A stretch of DNA of 64,000 nt from the NCBI GenBank assembly GCA_041650805.1, contig JBAZKM010000003.1:62001-126000 (forward strand), given 5' to 3'. Of the stretch, positions 45,071 to 56,600 are shown in pieces (positions within the stretch are counted from its first letter, which is position 1; each line of letters starts with the position of its first letter). This DNA comes from Candidatus Omnitrophota bacterium. GTDB taxonomy: Bacteria > Omnitrophota > Gorgyraeia > 2-01-FULL-45-10. The position numbers were made by a program, and so were the translations under genes. The notes beneath the pieces are model-generated. The model saw only the letters and a program-made list of their open reading frames with translations. It was not told where the DNA came from and made no database searches.

Positions 45071-46402
45071 ATGGCCAAAGTAGGGATCGTCAGTTTAGGA
45101 TGCCCGAGGAACCTTGTCGATTCTGAAGTGATGGTCGGTTCTTTGAAAAGGGCCGGATTCGAGCTGACAGATATCGAAAATGGGGTCGACATATGCCTTG
45201 TTAACACATGCTCGTTCATCGACTCCGCGCGGGAAGAATCTATAGACGCGATACTCCAGGCCGCATCCCTTAAGAGAGATGGTAAGATAAGGCATATGGT
45301 GGTCGCGGGGTGTCTTGCGCAGCTCGGGAAAAAAGAGCTTCTTAAGGATATCCCCGAGATCGACCTCCTCATAGGCACGAACGATTTTCACCGGATAGGA
45401 GAACTGGTAAAGGGGCTGGGGCACGGCGTCTCCTGCGCCGTATCGCGGAAGCTCGACCACCTCTATACGGAGGACTCGCCCCGCTCGCTGCTTACCCCGA
45501 AACATTACGCATATGTCAAGATAGCGGAAGGATGTGACAATAGCTGCAGCTATTGTATCATATCGCGCCTCAGGGGCTCTTTCAGGAGCAGGCCGATGGC
45601 ATCCATAGCCGGAGAGATAAAGCGGTTATCGGCCGGCGGGGACCTGAGGGAGATAGATCTGATAGCGCAGGATACGACGCTCTTCGGCCGGGACAGGCCG
45701 GGTAAAGAAACCCTGCCGGCCCTGCTCAGGACCATATGCCGGATGAGGACGTCCGTGGGATGGATACGTCTCCTCTACACACACCCGGCGCATTATTCCG
45801 ACGACCTCATAGATACGATCGCGCATGAAGGGAAGATCTGTAAATACCTCGATATACCGGTACAGCATGTAAGCGACAGCATATTGAAACGGATGAACCG
45901 TCATACGACGAAGAAGGCGATCATCGGCCTTCTGGAAAAGATAAGAAAGAACGTAAGAGGAGTAACGCTCAGGACTTCCATAATAACGGGATTCCCGGGC
46001 GAGACGGAAGAAGAGTTCAGGGAACTCATCGATTTCGTAAAGCGGATGAGGTTCGAGCGGCTCGGCGTATTCATATATTCGCGTGAGGACGGGACGAGGG
46101 CGGCAGGGTTCCGCGGCCAGGTCCCCGAGAAGGTCAAGATGGAAAGATATGATGAGCTGATGAAGACGCAGAAGGCCATATCGGCAGAGTTGAACAGGTC
46201 TTTCCTGGGAGAGACGATAAAGGTATTGGTCGACGAGAAGATATCCGGGGAGAAGGACAGGTTCCTCGGCCGTTCCGAGGGTGACGCACCCGAGGTAGAC
46301 GGCGCCGTATATATTACGGGCAAGGGCCTCAGGGTGGGAGATTTCTGCCGTGTCAGGATCACCGACACGCTCGAGTACGACCTTGTAGGAGAATCCGTAT
46401 GA
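45071..46402 (+). CDS. rimO: Ribosomal protein S12 methylthiotransferase
   Basis: This 443-residue radical SAM enzyme methylthiolates an Asp of ribosomal protein S12. The N-terminal UPF0004 domain (VGIVSLGCPRNLVDSEVMVG) is followed by the cluster motif CDNSCSYC and the RimO-specific sequence YCIISRLRGSFRSR. TAGFPGETEEEF-like ITGFPGETEEEF and a TRAM domain complete the protein. RLLYTHPAHYSDDLI also favours RimO over MiaB. It overlaps no neighbours and lies six bases after the RodZ-like gene. Confidence 0.95.
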   Translation: MAKVGIVSLGCPRNLVDSEVMVGSLKRAGFELTDIENGVDICLVNTCSFIDSAREESIDAILQAASLKRDGKIRHMVVAGCLAQLGKKELLKDIPEIDLLIGTNDFHRIGELVKGLGHGVSCAVSRKLDHLYTEDSPRSLLTPKHYAYVKIAEGCDNSCSYCIISRLRGSFRSRPMASIAGEIKRLSAGGDLREIDLIAQDTTLFGRDRPGKETLPALLRTICRMRTSVGWIRLLYTHPAHYSDDLIDTIAHEGKICKYLDIPVQHVSDSILKRMNRHTTKKAIIGLLEKIRKNVRGVTLRTSIITGFPGETEEEFRELIDFVKRMRFERLGVFIYSREDGTRAAGFRGQVPEKVKMERYDELMKTQKAISAELNRSFLGETIKVLVDEKISGEKDRFLGRSEGDAPEVDGAVYITGKGLRVGDFCRVRITDTLEYDLVGESV

Positions 46403-46427
46403 CCGGGGGGAGGGAAGTGACCGCACC

Positions 46428-47018
46428 ATGAACTTACCCAATAAGCTGACCATATCACGGATAGCGCTGACGGTCATATTCATGTTCTTCCTATTTGCGA
46501 ACGGCCTGCTGGCTAAAACGTTTGCGCTTATGGTCTTTTTGGCCGCGTCCCTCACCGACCTCCTGGACGGGTATTTTGCAAAGCGGGACAACCAGATAAC
46601 CGACTTCGGGAGGCTGATGGACCCGATAGCGGACAAGATACTGGTCCTCTCCGCCTTCCTGGCGTTCGTAGAGATGGAACTTGTACCGGCCTGGATGGTC
46701 GTGGTCATAATCTTCAGGGAAGTGGCGGTGACGGGCCTGCGGGTCCTGGCGCTGACGAAGGGCAGGGTCATACAGTCCGACGACGGCGGGAAGCATAAGA
46801 CCGTCTCGCAGTTCGCCGCGATATTCGCCATACTCCTCTTCCTGATATTCAGGGAGGCGGGTATGAAGGTCTTTGAATTCTGGAGTGACCGTACCGAGGT
46901 CCTGTACAAAAATACGATATTTGCGCTTATGTGCATCACCGTGGTATTGACGCTTATAAGCGGCGTATCGTATCTGGTAAAGAACAGGGAGGTCTACACC
47001 AATGAAAAGACACATTAA
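46428..47018 (+). CDS. pgsA: CDP-diacylglycerol-glycerol-3-phosphate 3-phosphatidyltransferase
   Basis: This 196-residue membrane enzyme makes phosphatidylglycerol phosphate. The CDP-alcohol phosphotransferase motif is DLLDGYFAKRDNQITDFGR with LMDPIADK; the usual A-R is A-K here followed by R. Several membrane helices are visible (LTVIFMFFLFANGLLAK, TIFALMCITVVLTLIS). The N-terminus MNLPNKLTISRIALT is typical for PgsA. It overlaps pgpA by 17 bases, and the pair makes phosphatidylglycerol in two steps. Confidence 0.93.
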   Translation: MNLPNKLTISRIALTVIFMFFLFANGLLAKTFALMVFLAASLTDLLDGYFAKRDNQITDFGRLMDPIADKILVLSAFLAFVEMELVPAWMVVVIIFREVAVTGLRVLALTKGRVIQSDDGGKHKTVSQFAAIFAILLFLIFREAGMKVFEFWSDRTEVLYKNTIFALMCITVVLTLISGVSYLVKNREVYTNEKTH

Positions 47019-47454
47019 GCTGATAACGAGTTTCTTCTATATAGGCCATTCACCGGTCATGCCCGGGACGCTCGGAAGCATCGCGGGGCTTATCGTATAC
47101 TTCGTGGTGAATAAGAGCATACTCCTGTACGGCTACTCCATAGCGTTTCTCTTCATGCTGGGGATGATATTCTCGGCGGAAGCCGAACGCATATATAAAC
47201 GCAAAGATGCCCGCATGATAGTCATAGACGAGGCGTGCGGCATGTTATTGGCCCTGTACCTGATACCTGCCAGGCCGGTGCTTATCCTGCTGGGATTTTT
47301 GTTATTCCGTATCTTCGATATAACGAAGCCGTTCCCGGCGAAGAGGGTGGAGAAGGTCTCCGGCGCATTCGGGGTGATGTTCGACGATATAATAGCGGCT
47401 CTATATACGAACCTTATCCTTCAGATGGTCTCCCGCCTGTTTCACATACTATAA
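47002..47454 (+). CDS. pgpA: Phosphatidylglycerophosphatase A
   Basis: This 150-residue membrane phosphatase removes the phosphate from phosphatidylglycerol phosphate. GHSPVMPGTLGSIAGL, MIVIDEACGMLLAL and FRIFDITKPFPAKRVE with FGVMFDDIIAALYTNL are diagnostic. It overlaps pgsA, which supplies its substrate. No terminator is obvious before the promoter of the giant gene. Confidence 0.95.
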   Translation: MKRHIKLITSFFYIGHSPVMPGTLGSIAGLIVYFVVNKSILLYGYSIAFLFMLGMIFSAEAERIYKRKDARMIVIDEACGMLLALYLIPARPVLILLGFLLFRIFDITKPFPAKRVEKVSGAFGVMFDDIIAALYTNLILQMVSRLFHIL

Positions 47455-47523
47455 TATCAGCATATATAGAGTAAAGATAATATGGAATGGTTTGTGCATT
47501 TAGTTAAGGCATAAAAAAGTAAC

Positions 47524-47551
47524 TTGTCTTATCAAAATTATATGGTATACT
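47524..47551 (+). promoter_or_regulatory. Promoter for the giant gene
   Basis: TTGTCT at 47524-47529 and TATACT at 47546-47551 are separated by 16 bp, with TGG (47543-47545) just upstream making an extended -10. Initiation near 47558 leaves a leader of about 44 bases with no Shine-Dalgarno sequence before the ATG. The 147-bp gap holds no other recognisable feature. Confidence 0.6.
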
Positions 47552-47601
47552 TTCATCGTTTATTATATTAAGAGATTAGCAACCCAGATTGTATCTAAAT
47601 C

Positions 47602-50600
47602 ATGCAAATGAAAAAGATAATTTACAAGATAATCTCGTCGATACTTATAGTGACATTCTTTGCGCAGGATATATTATGGGCAGATCCTGAGATCATAAAG
47701 GATGGCTATTCTCTGCAGGTACAGTCGAAATTCCTTCCTTCGAACCCCGAGATATTCCATAAAGGGCTGATAGAGATCCCGCTTAAATATATCATCGAGA
47801 GCACCGATATAGGGACGTTCAACCTGCGCCTTATGCCGCGCGTCTATGAAGGCGTTGAGGTCATACTCGATTTCAGCCCTGCCGATCTTTCGATAGGCAA
47901 AAGTACCGGAAAATATAAAGACGGCGACAACTGGATAGTGCCTTGTTTCGTCGGGGATGTAGAGGGGCGGTATACATGGGCATATGAGGCGGTCGTCGCG
48001 CCTGACAGGTCCTTCGAGGTGAAGAGGGCCCCGGAACGCGCTCATCCGCCCGCGGCCGATAACGATCTTGATGAAGATGCCGAAGCATGGCTGGGGACGA
48101 CCTTTGTGTATATGATGCTGGACGTCTCTAAATTGCCGGCCGGGCAGGATGAAGTGGCGCAGGAGTTACTGGGGATATTGGATGAGGAGACGTCAGCGGG
48201 GATAGGTTCGGAGGAACGGAAAGACGCGATCCGGGCGCGGCTCGCCGGCCATTTCTACGCACGGCGTACGGAGATAGAAGAGCGTCTTTACGGCCCCGTA
48301 AGGAAGGATCTGCGCGATAGGGCCGGCAGTATCGCTTCCGGGCTCGAGGGTGAAGGACCGGACGCCATCGATCGGGCCGGCCGGTTCCTGGCCGAATACG
48401 ACGCGCTCGACGCCTCCGTTAAGACGCCGGGGCTGGACCGTCAAGTAGAGTCGCTCCGGATGCTTCTCAACTCTGCGATACAGAGAGAAGAGCGCGCCGA
48501 ACGGTTAAAGGAGGTCCTCAAAAAGGTTTCGCGTGAGGATATCCTCGTAGTAGTGCGGCAATCAGGAAGCGAAATCGGCGAGAGGATGGGACGCAGGAAG
48601 CTTGCTAAACTTGCGCGGCGCTTTGGCATTACGCCCGGCGACATTTTTCGCGCGGCCAATCATTATCTTATCCAAGACGCCGACGCCATACTGGAACGAT
48701 TAAGGGCTCCGACAGACGAGACGATCGCCGGGGCCCGGGACTTTATGAAAGAGATGTCGGGCATGCCGTTCTCTGTAGAGGATCCCGAGCTGTCGAGGCG
48801 TTTTATTAATATACGCCGGATCCTCGGCGATTTTGCCGAGATGGAACGGCGGCGTGAGGAAGAGGCCGTGAACGCCGAACGGAGGCAGAGAGCGCTTGAG
48901 GAAAAGTTGCGGGAAGACGCCCGCCGGGCCGCGCACATCGAGGATCTCAAGCTGGCCATATCCATTGGATCTCTTACCGGAGCTCTTACTTCAACCGGAG
49001 GTGACCTGGCCAGGACGGCGAAAGAATTGAAGAGTACGGTACCCGACATCATGCTGCTGGTAGATTCATACGGATTGAATGACGCGCTTGAAGCGATCAG
49101 GACACGGGCCAGGGCGGAGAGCGAAACAAGAGAGAGGGAGGATACCAGGAGAGGCCTCTTGGAGCTGATGGAGACGCTCAGGTCTCCCCGGAAGGAGATA
49201 TCACCCGCCTATCTGGCGAGATTTTTAGAACCGTTAAGACGTATGCCCGGAGGATCCCTTAATGCTCTTGCCGCGGAGGCGGGCATCGACACGGCCGCAT
49301 TTGACGCGCTCCTGGCCACTTACCGGGACCGGTACAGGAAGGCCTTCCCGGAGCGCGCCCCCGGCGCCGGAGAGCCGTCCCGGCAGGACCGCATAAGCGG
49401 CAGGACTGTAAGAGAAAGGTCCTTCGATATAGAGTATGTGGGACCAAACAACCCGCGGTATGCCATTGTCAGGAAGAGCGCGACGGGCATAATAGGCGCG
49501 GGTGTCGAAGAAGAGGTCGACGGCTCAGGCATGATAACCATCGATCTGCAGATCCTCATCCTGGGGGTCCTTTATAAGGCGGTCGAGAATTCGGTTGACG
49601 GCATATTCGAGCGCGCCAACCACGAAGAAGATACGGACCGCCTCTTCCGGGATGCGATAAGGTTCAGGATTTTGCGCGACGAGAGAAACGGCCTCGTCCA
49701 TTTTATGCTGGAAGATAAGGGCAAGGGTATACCTGCTGAAGTGCTCGCGGCATGGATGCGGGATGATTTTCCTATGACCACAAAGGACCAGTCGTCAGGG
49801 CTGACGCAGGGCGGCGACGGCAGGGCCGTCGGGGAGGCGCTCCGCATATGCGCCGAATGCGGGTTTGCCATATCCTTCATCACCAGGACCGCGGACGATA
49901 ACGGATATGAATTTATACAGGAGCCGGACGGGTCCCGCCGCCTCCTGGAGCGTCACGTGGAAGATGCCGGCACCTCGGTCGTCATCACTGTCAAGGCATC
50001 GGGACCTGCCCGGGGCGCCGGGCGCCGGTTGAAGGAGATCGTTTGGCCGGAAGAGCCGAAGACCGCCGGATCGGACAGGGCGCAGGCCATCAACGATTGG
50101 ACCGCTTATTTTGTAAGATCACTTGATATTGCGGCATCCCTGGACCACCAGAATATATGGACTTACAAACTTAAAGAGACGGGTGAGGTAGTAAAGGCAG
50201 AGGAGAGCTTCCTGAAATGGATCACGCACAACGCGCGGAATCATCTCGGATTTTTGAGTGACGATACCCTCTCCTTTGAGGCAAGGGCGGAAAGGGCGAA
50301 AGAGGCATTCGGCAAGATAGCGGCAGAGGATAGCTTTGCCTTTCTCAGGTCCCTGACCGGGAAAGAGATAGGGGAGATAGTCCCCGGGGAGGTCGTTCAT
50401 GCCGGCACCGAGAAGGATCCGATGCTCCGGACCGAACTCTCCAACTTCTTCTCGGGAAGAGTGCTGTTGTGTGAGGGGGGCGCCGAAAACCTGGCGATAT
50501 TGAAAGAGGTCTTCGGCCGGATGGAGAAGGCGATGGCGAAGATAGCGGAGATCTCAGGGCCCGGTAACGGCGGCAGGCCGTCACATCCGGCACTCATTAT

Positions 50601-53600
50601 CGGCATCATCGCCATGATGATCCTGCCGTATATACTTGAGAATCTCTTCCCGGGCCTCTTCGCAGGCAATGGCCCGGCCGCTATGGCGGCCATGCTGCCG
50701 ATCCTGCCTATGCTTGTATACGGAAGATCCGATAAGACAGATATTTCCAAAGAAGACCGTTCATGGTTACCGGGAAGCCCGGAAGACCCTATTATGGAAC
50801 GGTGGAGGATGCTGGTAGACGAGATCATAAATACGGAAAGCCTGAACGAATGGGCGCGGCAGAAGGGGCAGAGACCAAACACCGTAAGAAGTTATATCGA
50901 TAGGATCCCGGTGCTCCGTAGGATGCTTGCAAGGGCAAGGAAAGCGAATCCGCTAAAGCTATGGGTATCGGGCAAACCCGGCCAGTCCACCGGCGAACGC
51001 CTTAATCTTTTCATTAAAGAGATATTGATGGCAGGCAGCGTTGCAGCCTGGGCAAGGGAGCATGGGAGAGATCCTTCCGGCGTCCAAACCTTCGTCGAAT
51101 CCTATGAAGGTCTTCGCGAAAGGGTCTATTCAGCCCTGCTGCGGCCGTGGTTTCCCGGGAGGTTAGACCAGAGTCCGGAGGAACGGATAAAGATATTTCA
51201 TGCCGAGGTTCGTAAGGAAGGAAGTGTGAGCGCGTGGGCGCGTAATCACGGTATCAGAGACCCGGGTATCGTCTATTCTTTCATGAAAAACCATCCCGAA
51301 ACGGCAATACCGGAAGAAAAGATACCCGATCGGACCATTATCGAACGAAGCGTAAATAACAAGACCATAGGCCCGTTCACTTATACTAAATTATTGACTT
51401 ACATGAAGCATCTGGAGGAGTGCGGCATAGAGGGCCTGGAAGGGCTCGAGATACGGTACGGGTCTTCGAAATTAACGATATTTGCCCGCACAAGAAAAGG
51501 CAGAGGGGTATTACTGCGGGAAACCCATCAGATACTGTTGGGCGATGATCTCAGGCCCAAGGGCGTCGACGGAAATATGATGTCGATATCCAGGGTCATT
51601 GAAAAACAGGGTGCGCCCGTTATGATACCCGTATATCCTGAGATAGAAGGGTTCGGTTATAAGATAGTCGACTACAGGATACGGTCGTTCCTGGAGCATT
51701 TAGGACTAAGGTCCACCGAGGTGGTGGCTTTCAGATATACAGGGGACGGGGAGCCGAACAGACGTATTGAGATATGCATGAAGAAGAAGGGCTTCATGAG
51801 AAAAGGCGAACTTATCACCGTGATAGACCTTGACGAAGACGGCTTTCCTGTCGGTGTCCCGAAACCGGCCATGCCGGACCCCGGGCAGAGGATAAGGGTA
51901 AATCTCCTGAAGCTCCAGATAAAGCGCGGCAAGATAGACGCCGAGGTATATCCCATGACCCGGTCAGCATCAATAGTCCAGAATGTGATAAACATAGGAG
52001 GGGTGGAGTATATAGGATTGCAGACCTACATAAGTTATCTGGCAAGGAAAGGGACGGCCGATATTTCAGGATTGGATTTCGTAAAGGTGTCAAAGGACAG
52101 AGTGGATATATTTGCTGTTTGTAGTAAGGACGGCGTAGAGACAAGGACCAAAACTCATTCCATTATCCTGGACGAGGACGGCCTGCCCGAAAATAGGCCT
52201 GCCGAGAACAATAGCGAAAGATACTATCTTATGGATATATTGAGGAGGCAGGGCAACGACCTCGGATATTCCGTCCCGGCAAGAAGAGATTCGTGGCCTT
52301 TAGAGAGGACACTCGAAGCGATCCGGGAGAGGGAGAGGGCCGGTCTCCCGCTCAACCCTGGTTTCCTGAGAAATCGTAAAGCCGATGAAGGAGGCGATGT
52401 AGGATTGTGGGGTGCAATGAAAAAGCACGGCCTTCTTGACCGATACCGTCTTCATGCAACGGGCGGAAGAAGGATAGAACCCGTACCCGGTCCGATAGCT
52501 CTGTATAGAGGCTCCGTCATGAGGTACGGTGAACTCTCCCAGGAAGAAGCGGAGGCGTTATGGCGCAGGATGGCATGGGGCGATGACCAGGCGCGGGTCG
52601 AGCTCGCAAACGGCTTAAGCCGGCTTGTAGTGATGTGGCTCGAAGATGACTCTGTATTCGGCATGGACCTGTCAAGAAGCACCGAATGGAATGAGGACGT
52701 ATTGAGCACGGCAAATGAGACGATACTGGAAGAGTTGGAGAGGTCTAAGAACGATTCTGATCCGCTGGCATGGGACGGCGAACCGGATACCCTCTTCTCA
52801 TTCCTGATAAACAGGATAAGAGGGGCTATCAAATGGGCGAGAAAAGAGAGGTACGAAGAAAAAGCGGTCGAAAGGACGGCAGTACGGCTTGATGCGCTCC
52901 AATATTCAAATAAGAGTAATGGGCCGACAAAGAGAACCGGGCATGAAGGCATAGAAGCCGCTGCGGATATCACCCGTTATCATCCCGATGAGATCGGCAG
53001 GATCTTATCCCCGGACGGTATAAATGGCCTTGACCGGGCCCTGGCCGAAAGGGATGCGGAATCAGCCGGTGAAGGCATAATAATGCCCGACGAAAAAGAT
53101 GAATTGGCGGCGAGGATAAAGGCGCTGCTGATAGAAAAAGGTATCCCGGGAAAGATAGGCAGGCTCTTGCATAAGCCCTTTGCCGTATACATGGTAGGCA
53201 GCATGGGACGTTTTAAACCGGCCCGTCACCATTTAAGCGATGTGAACCTGGTCCTTGTCATAGATAATGATAACGATAATATAGAAGAAGTGTTAAGGGT
53301 GCTGCAAAATGAGATAGGAGGGAGGGTGGCCTATCAGGATGACGCATCCTTACCTATCCTGTTATTGGGGAAGAACGGCCGCTATGATATAGATAAAGCC
53401 GGGGGGAATGGATTTATCTCCCTCTTGGAAATGTTCGGCATAGGCAGCCCCGATCCTGAAATAGGATTCGCGTCAATAGAGGTGGTGCCTTTATCGTCCG
53501 GTTATATAGAGGGCAGGATATACGACCTTATGAGGTCTGAATACGGAGAGGAAGAGATAGAAGAAGGCATAATAGCGGAGGCCAGATCCATAAGAAGGCT

Positions 53601-56600
53601 CGCCTTCCACGTATTGGAGCCGGAGCGGTATAGGGGCGCAGGGCCTAATGCAAGATTGATATATGAAAGCGCGCAGGATGTGAGCAACATGTTTAAAAGG
53701 AGATTGGAAGTCGCCTTTTCTACATATAGGGACAGATTTGACTCCGAAACGACAGAGTACTTCGAAAATAAGCTGCTTCGTGACAGGCCCTATGTCTCTG
53801 TATATCCGGAGATATTATCAGCCCGGCCTGTGCTTGCGGCGGTCATCGGCACGGTCGCTCTGCTGGCCCTGCAGTATATATTGGAGAGCATATTCCCGGG
53901 CGAAGGCCCGGTCGCTATGGCAGGCATGCTGCCGCTCGTGCCGTTATTACTTATGGGCGGGGCGAAGCCGAACGCCGGCAATAAATTCAAAAAGGCTGGT
54001 GACGGGAGTATCTATCTGGCAGGCTTCGGCGAGCGGCTTAAGAGGGTCCGGGAGGCGCAGGGATTGAGCCAGGAAGAACTCAGCTTTTTGATGGATGGGG
54101 CGGTGACCCAACTGCAAATCTCGAGGTGGGAGAACGAACAACTTACCCCGCCGCCCGCCGCTTTGCTTGGGGCTATGTCGGAGATATTGGGAGTGCCCCC
54201 TGACTATATAAGGCTGGATGAAGATAGCGTAGATCGGGAGGCGTTAAGGAAGAGGGGTGATATAGGCGGGAGAGTAAAAATGGTGAGAGGCCTTTTCGGC
54301 CTATCGCCTATGGAGGCGAACCGTGAATTGGGTGTCAGCGGCACCAACTACCTGCGGTATGTGGAGAACGGGAGGAGGCCTACGCTCAGCTACATTTCAA
54401 GGTTTGCGGAGCTCTTCAGGCACGAGGTGAGCGTCAGATATCTGTTGACAGGGATAGACGAGCCCCGCTGGGAAACTGTAGGGGTGGTCGCAGGTTGGGG
54501 CGAGAGGATCGATAAGGTCATCATGAAATTGAATATAAACCGAGCGGAATTATCAAAGAAGATGCGCATAAGGACGACACGGTTGAAGCAGATGATCAAA
54601 GGCGATATAAGGCCGTCGGTCCTGCAGTTGGAGAGTATGGCATCGTACTGCGGAGTGCCCGCAGGATATCTGGTAAAGAACGGCACCGAGCCGGAATGGG
54701 ATATGCTGAAAAAAGAAGGCGATGAAGCACATTCTCCTTCCGTAAAGGATGTTGAGCGGCCCGAAAAGGGTCCCGACGCGCCGGAACGGGTTACGGTCAA
54801 GCCGGGTGATATATCCGCGAGTATCGGACATTTCCGCTATACAGGCATGAGGGCATACATTAATTATCTAATAGAATGCGGGTTAGGAGATCTGGAGGGT
54901 ATCGAGCTGGTCCGTCTGGGCCGTAAGGTAGAGGTCTACGGGCTGATAAATATGGGTGGCCATATCAAATATGAATACCTGAATGAAATTTTACTGGCCC
55001 CTGACCTGGCTCCTGAGGGTATAACCATAGGAGAGAGGAGAGAGCTTTCGATATTGCCTGTCCTGGAGAGGCAGGGCGTGCCGCTAATGGTGCCTATTTC
55101 AGGAAAAAGCGAATCTTTCGGCGTTAACGGCGTCGAATACAAAGCCGGCTCGTTCTTCAGACATCTGGGTATATTGAGCGGCGAGGCGGTTGCATTTAAA
55201 TATCTTAAGGAGGGCAGTCTCGATAAGAGGATAGAGATACGCCGTAAGACAGCCGGTCTCAAGCCAGTAGGGGAGATCCTGACGACCGTGGACCTCGATA
55301 TGGACGGATATCCTTCGGGTGTACCGGGCGAGTCGATCGCGCAGGGGAATGCCGTCTCCGTTCTCGACTTACAGATGAGGCGTAATAAACATATGAGCGA
55401 GCATTGGCGGTTGAGGAGGCGGCTCTCGGTCGGCGACAAAGAAGTATGGTTTGACGGGAGAGGGGGGATCTGCTACCGGGGGATAGAGGCATACCTGAAC
55501 TATCTGAATAGGACCGGGGTGAAGGAGATCGCCGGTATCGAGATGGTGAAGAGATACGGGAAGAGCGTAGAGATATTTGCCCTTATTAATACGAAAAATG
55601 GGTTGGCCTCAGAAAAGATGCACACGATCATTCTCGGAGATGATGATCTGCCTGCATCGTGCGCCTCATCCGGAGAGAGGATATTCTTCTCTATCCTCGA
55701 TGTGCTTGAGTGGCAGGATAATCCCATAGAACTATCTTTGTCCTCGCCGCAGTTCTATCAGGATTTTGCCCTGGGGCGGGTAGATTATTATGGACTGGGT
55801 GAACTGCTGGAATTCAAGGGGGTACCCCGGGAAGATGTCAGGGTGTACAAGCGCTGCGGGGCAGATAGGGACGAACATCTCATAGAGGTGCACAAAGATT
55901 CCTTTAAAGGTGATCTGGTATTCAGGATCCTGTTGGATACCGCTGACAGGCCGAAGTTCCTGGATGAAAAAGCGGTAAGCGCGGATATAGCGGAGCTGCT
56001 TCATGGCCAGGGCGACATGGATGATGAAGAATTTGAGGGATATATAAGGTACAGAGAGAGGTCTCGTCGGGCAAAACGTGACTCCGCAATGCTCAGGAAG
56101 AGGATCGATGCGCTTGCCATAGCCGTTGCCGCTCAGGACAAAGGCCTATTTTCAAGAGCGAGGCGGGAGATCCTGTCCGCGGAAGGTCTGGCCGGAGATA
56201 CGGTACGCGCGATCATGAGTGCGCTGGGTGCGCCATATTTTTCGGGTATAAACGGAAACGGCGGGTACGCCATCCGCCGGCTTATTGAAGAATCGGCACG
56301 AAGGTTCGGGATAACCGGAGATCTCCCGGGAAGAAGGCCCATATATACCGGTGAGAAGGCGGAGCAGATGCTCGCAGCGATGCCCGATACTGAAAAGACA
56401 CCTCACCTTTTGAAGACCACAAATGGAGCGTTGTACGCCGCCGCGAAGCGCCATAATATACCGCTTCCTACGGTCTCGGAGATAAGGCGGAGAGAGGTCG
56501 AGGCCAGGTCCCGGCGCACGCAAATGGACAGGAGGCCTCTCGGAGCCCCGGGGGCGCTCTATCGCGCGCATGTCATGCGGTACGAACTGCTTTCAGAAGA

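Noticed and set aside
45626..46939. 437-codon open frame on the minus strand
   Set aside because: It is antisense to rimO and pgsA, spans both genes and their gap, and has no recognisable protein features.
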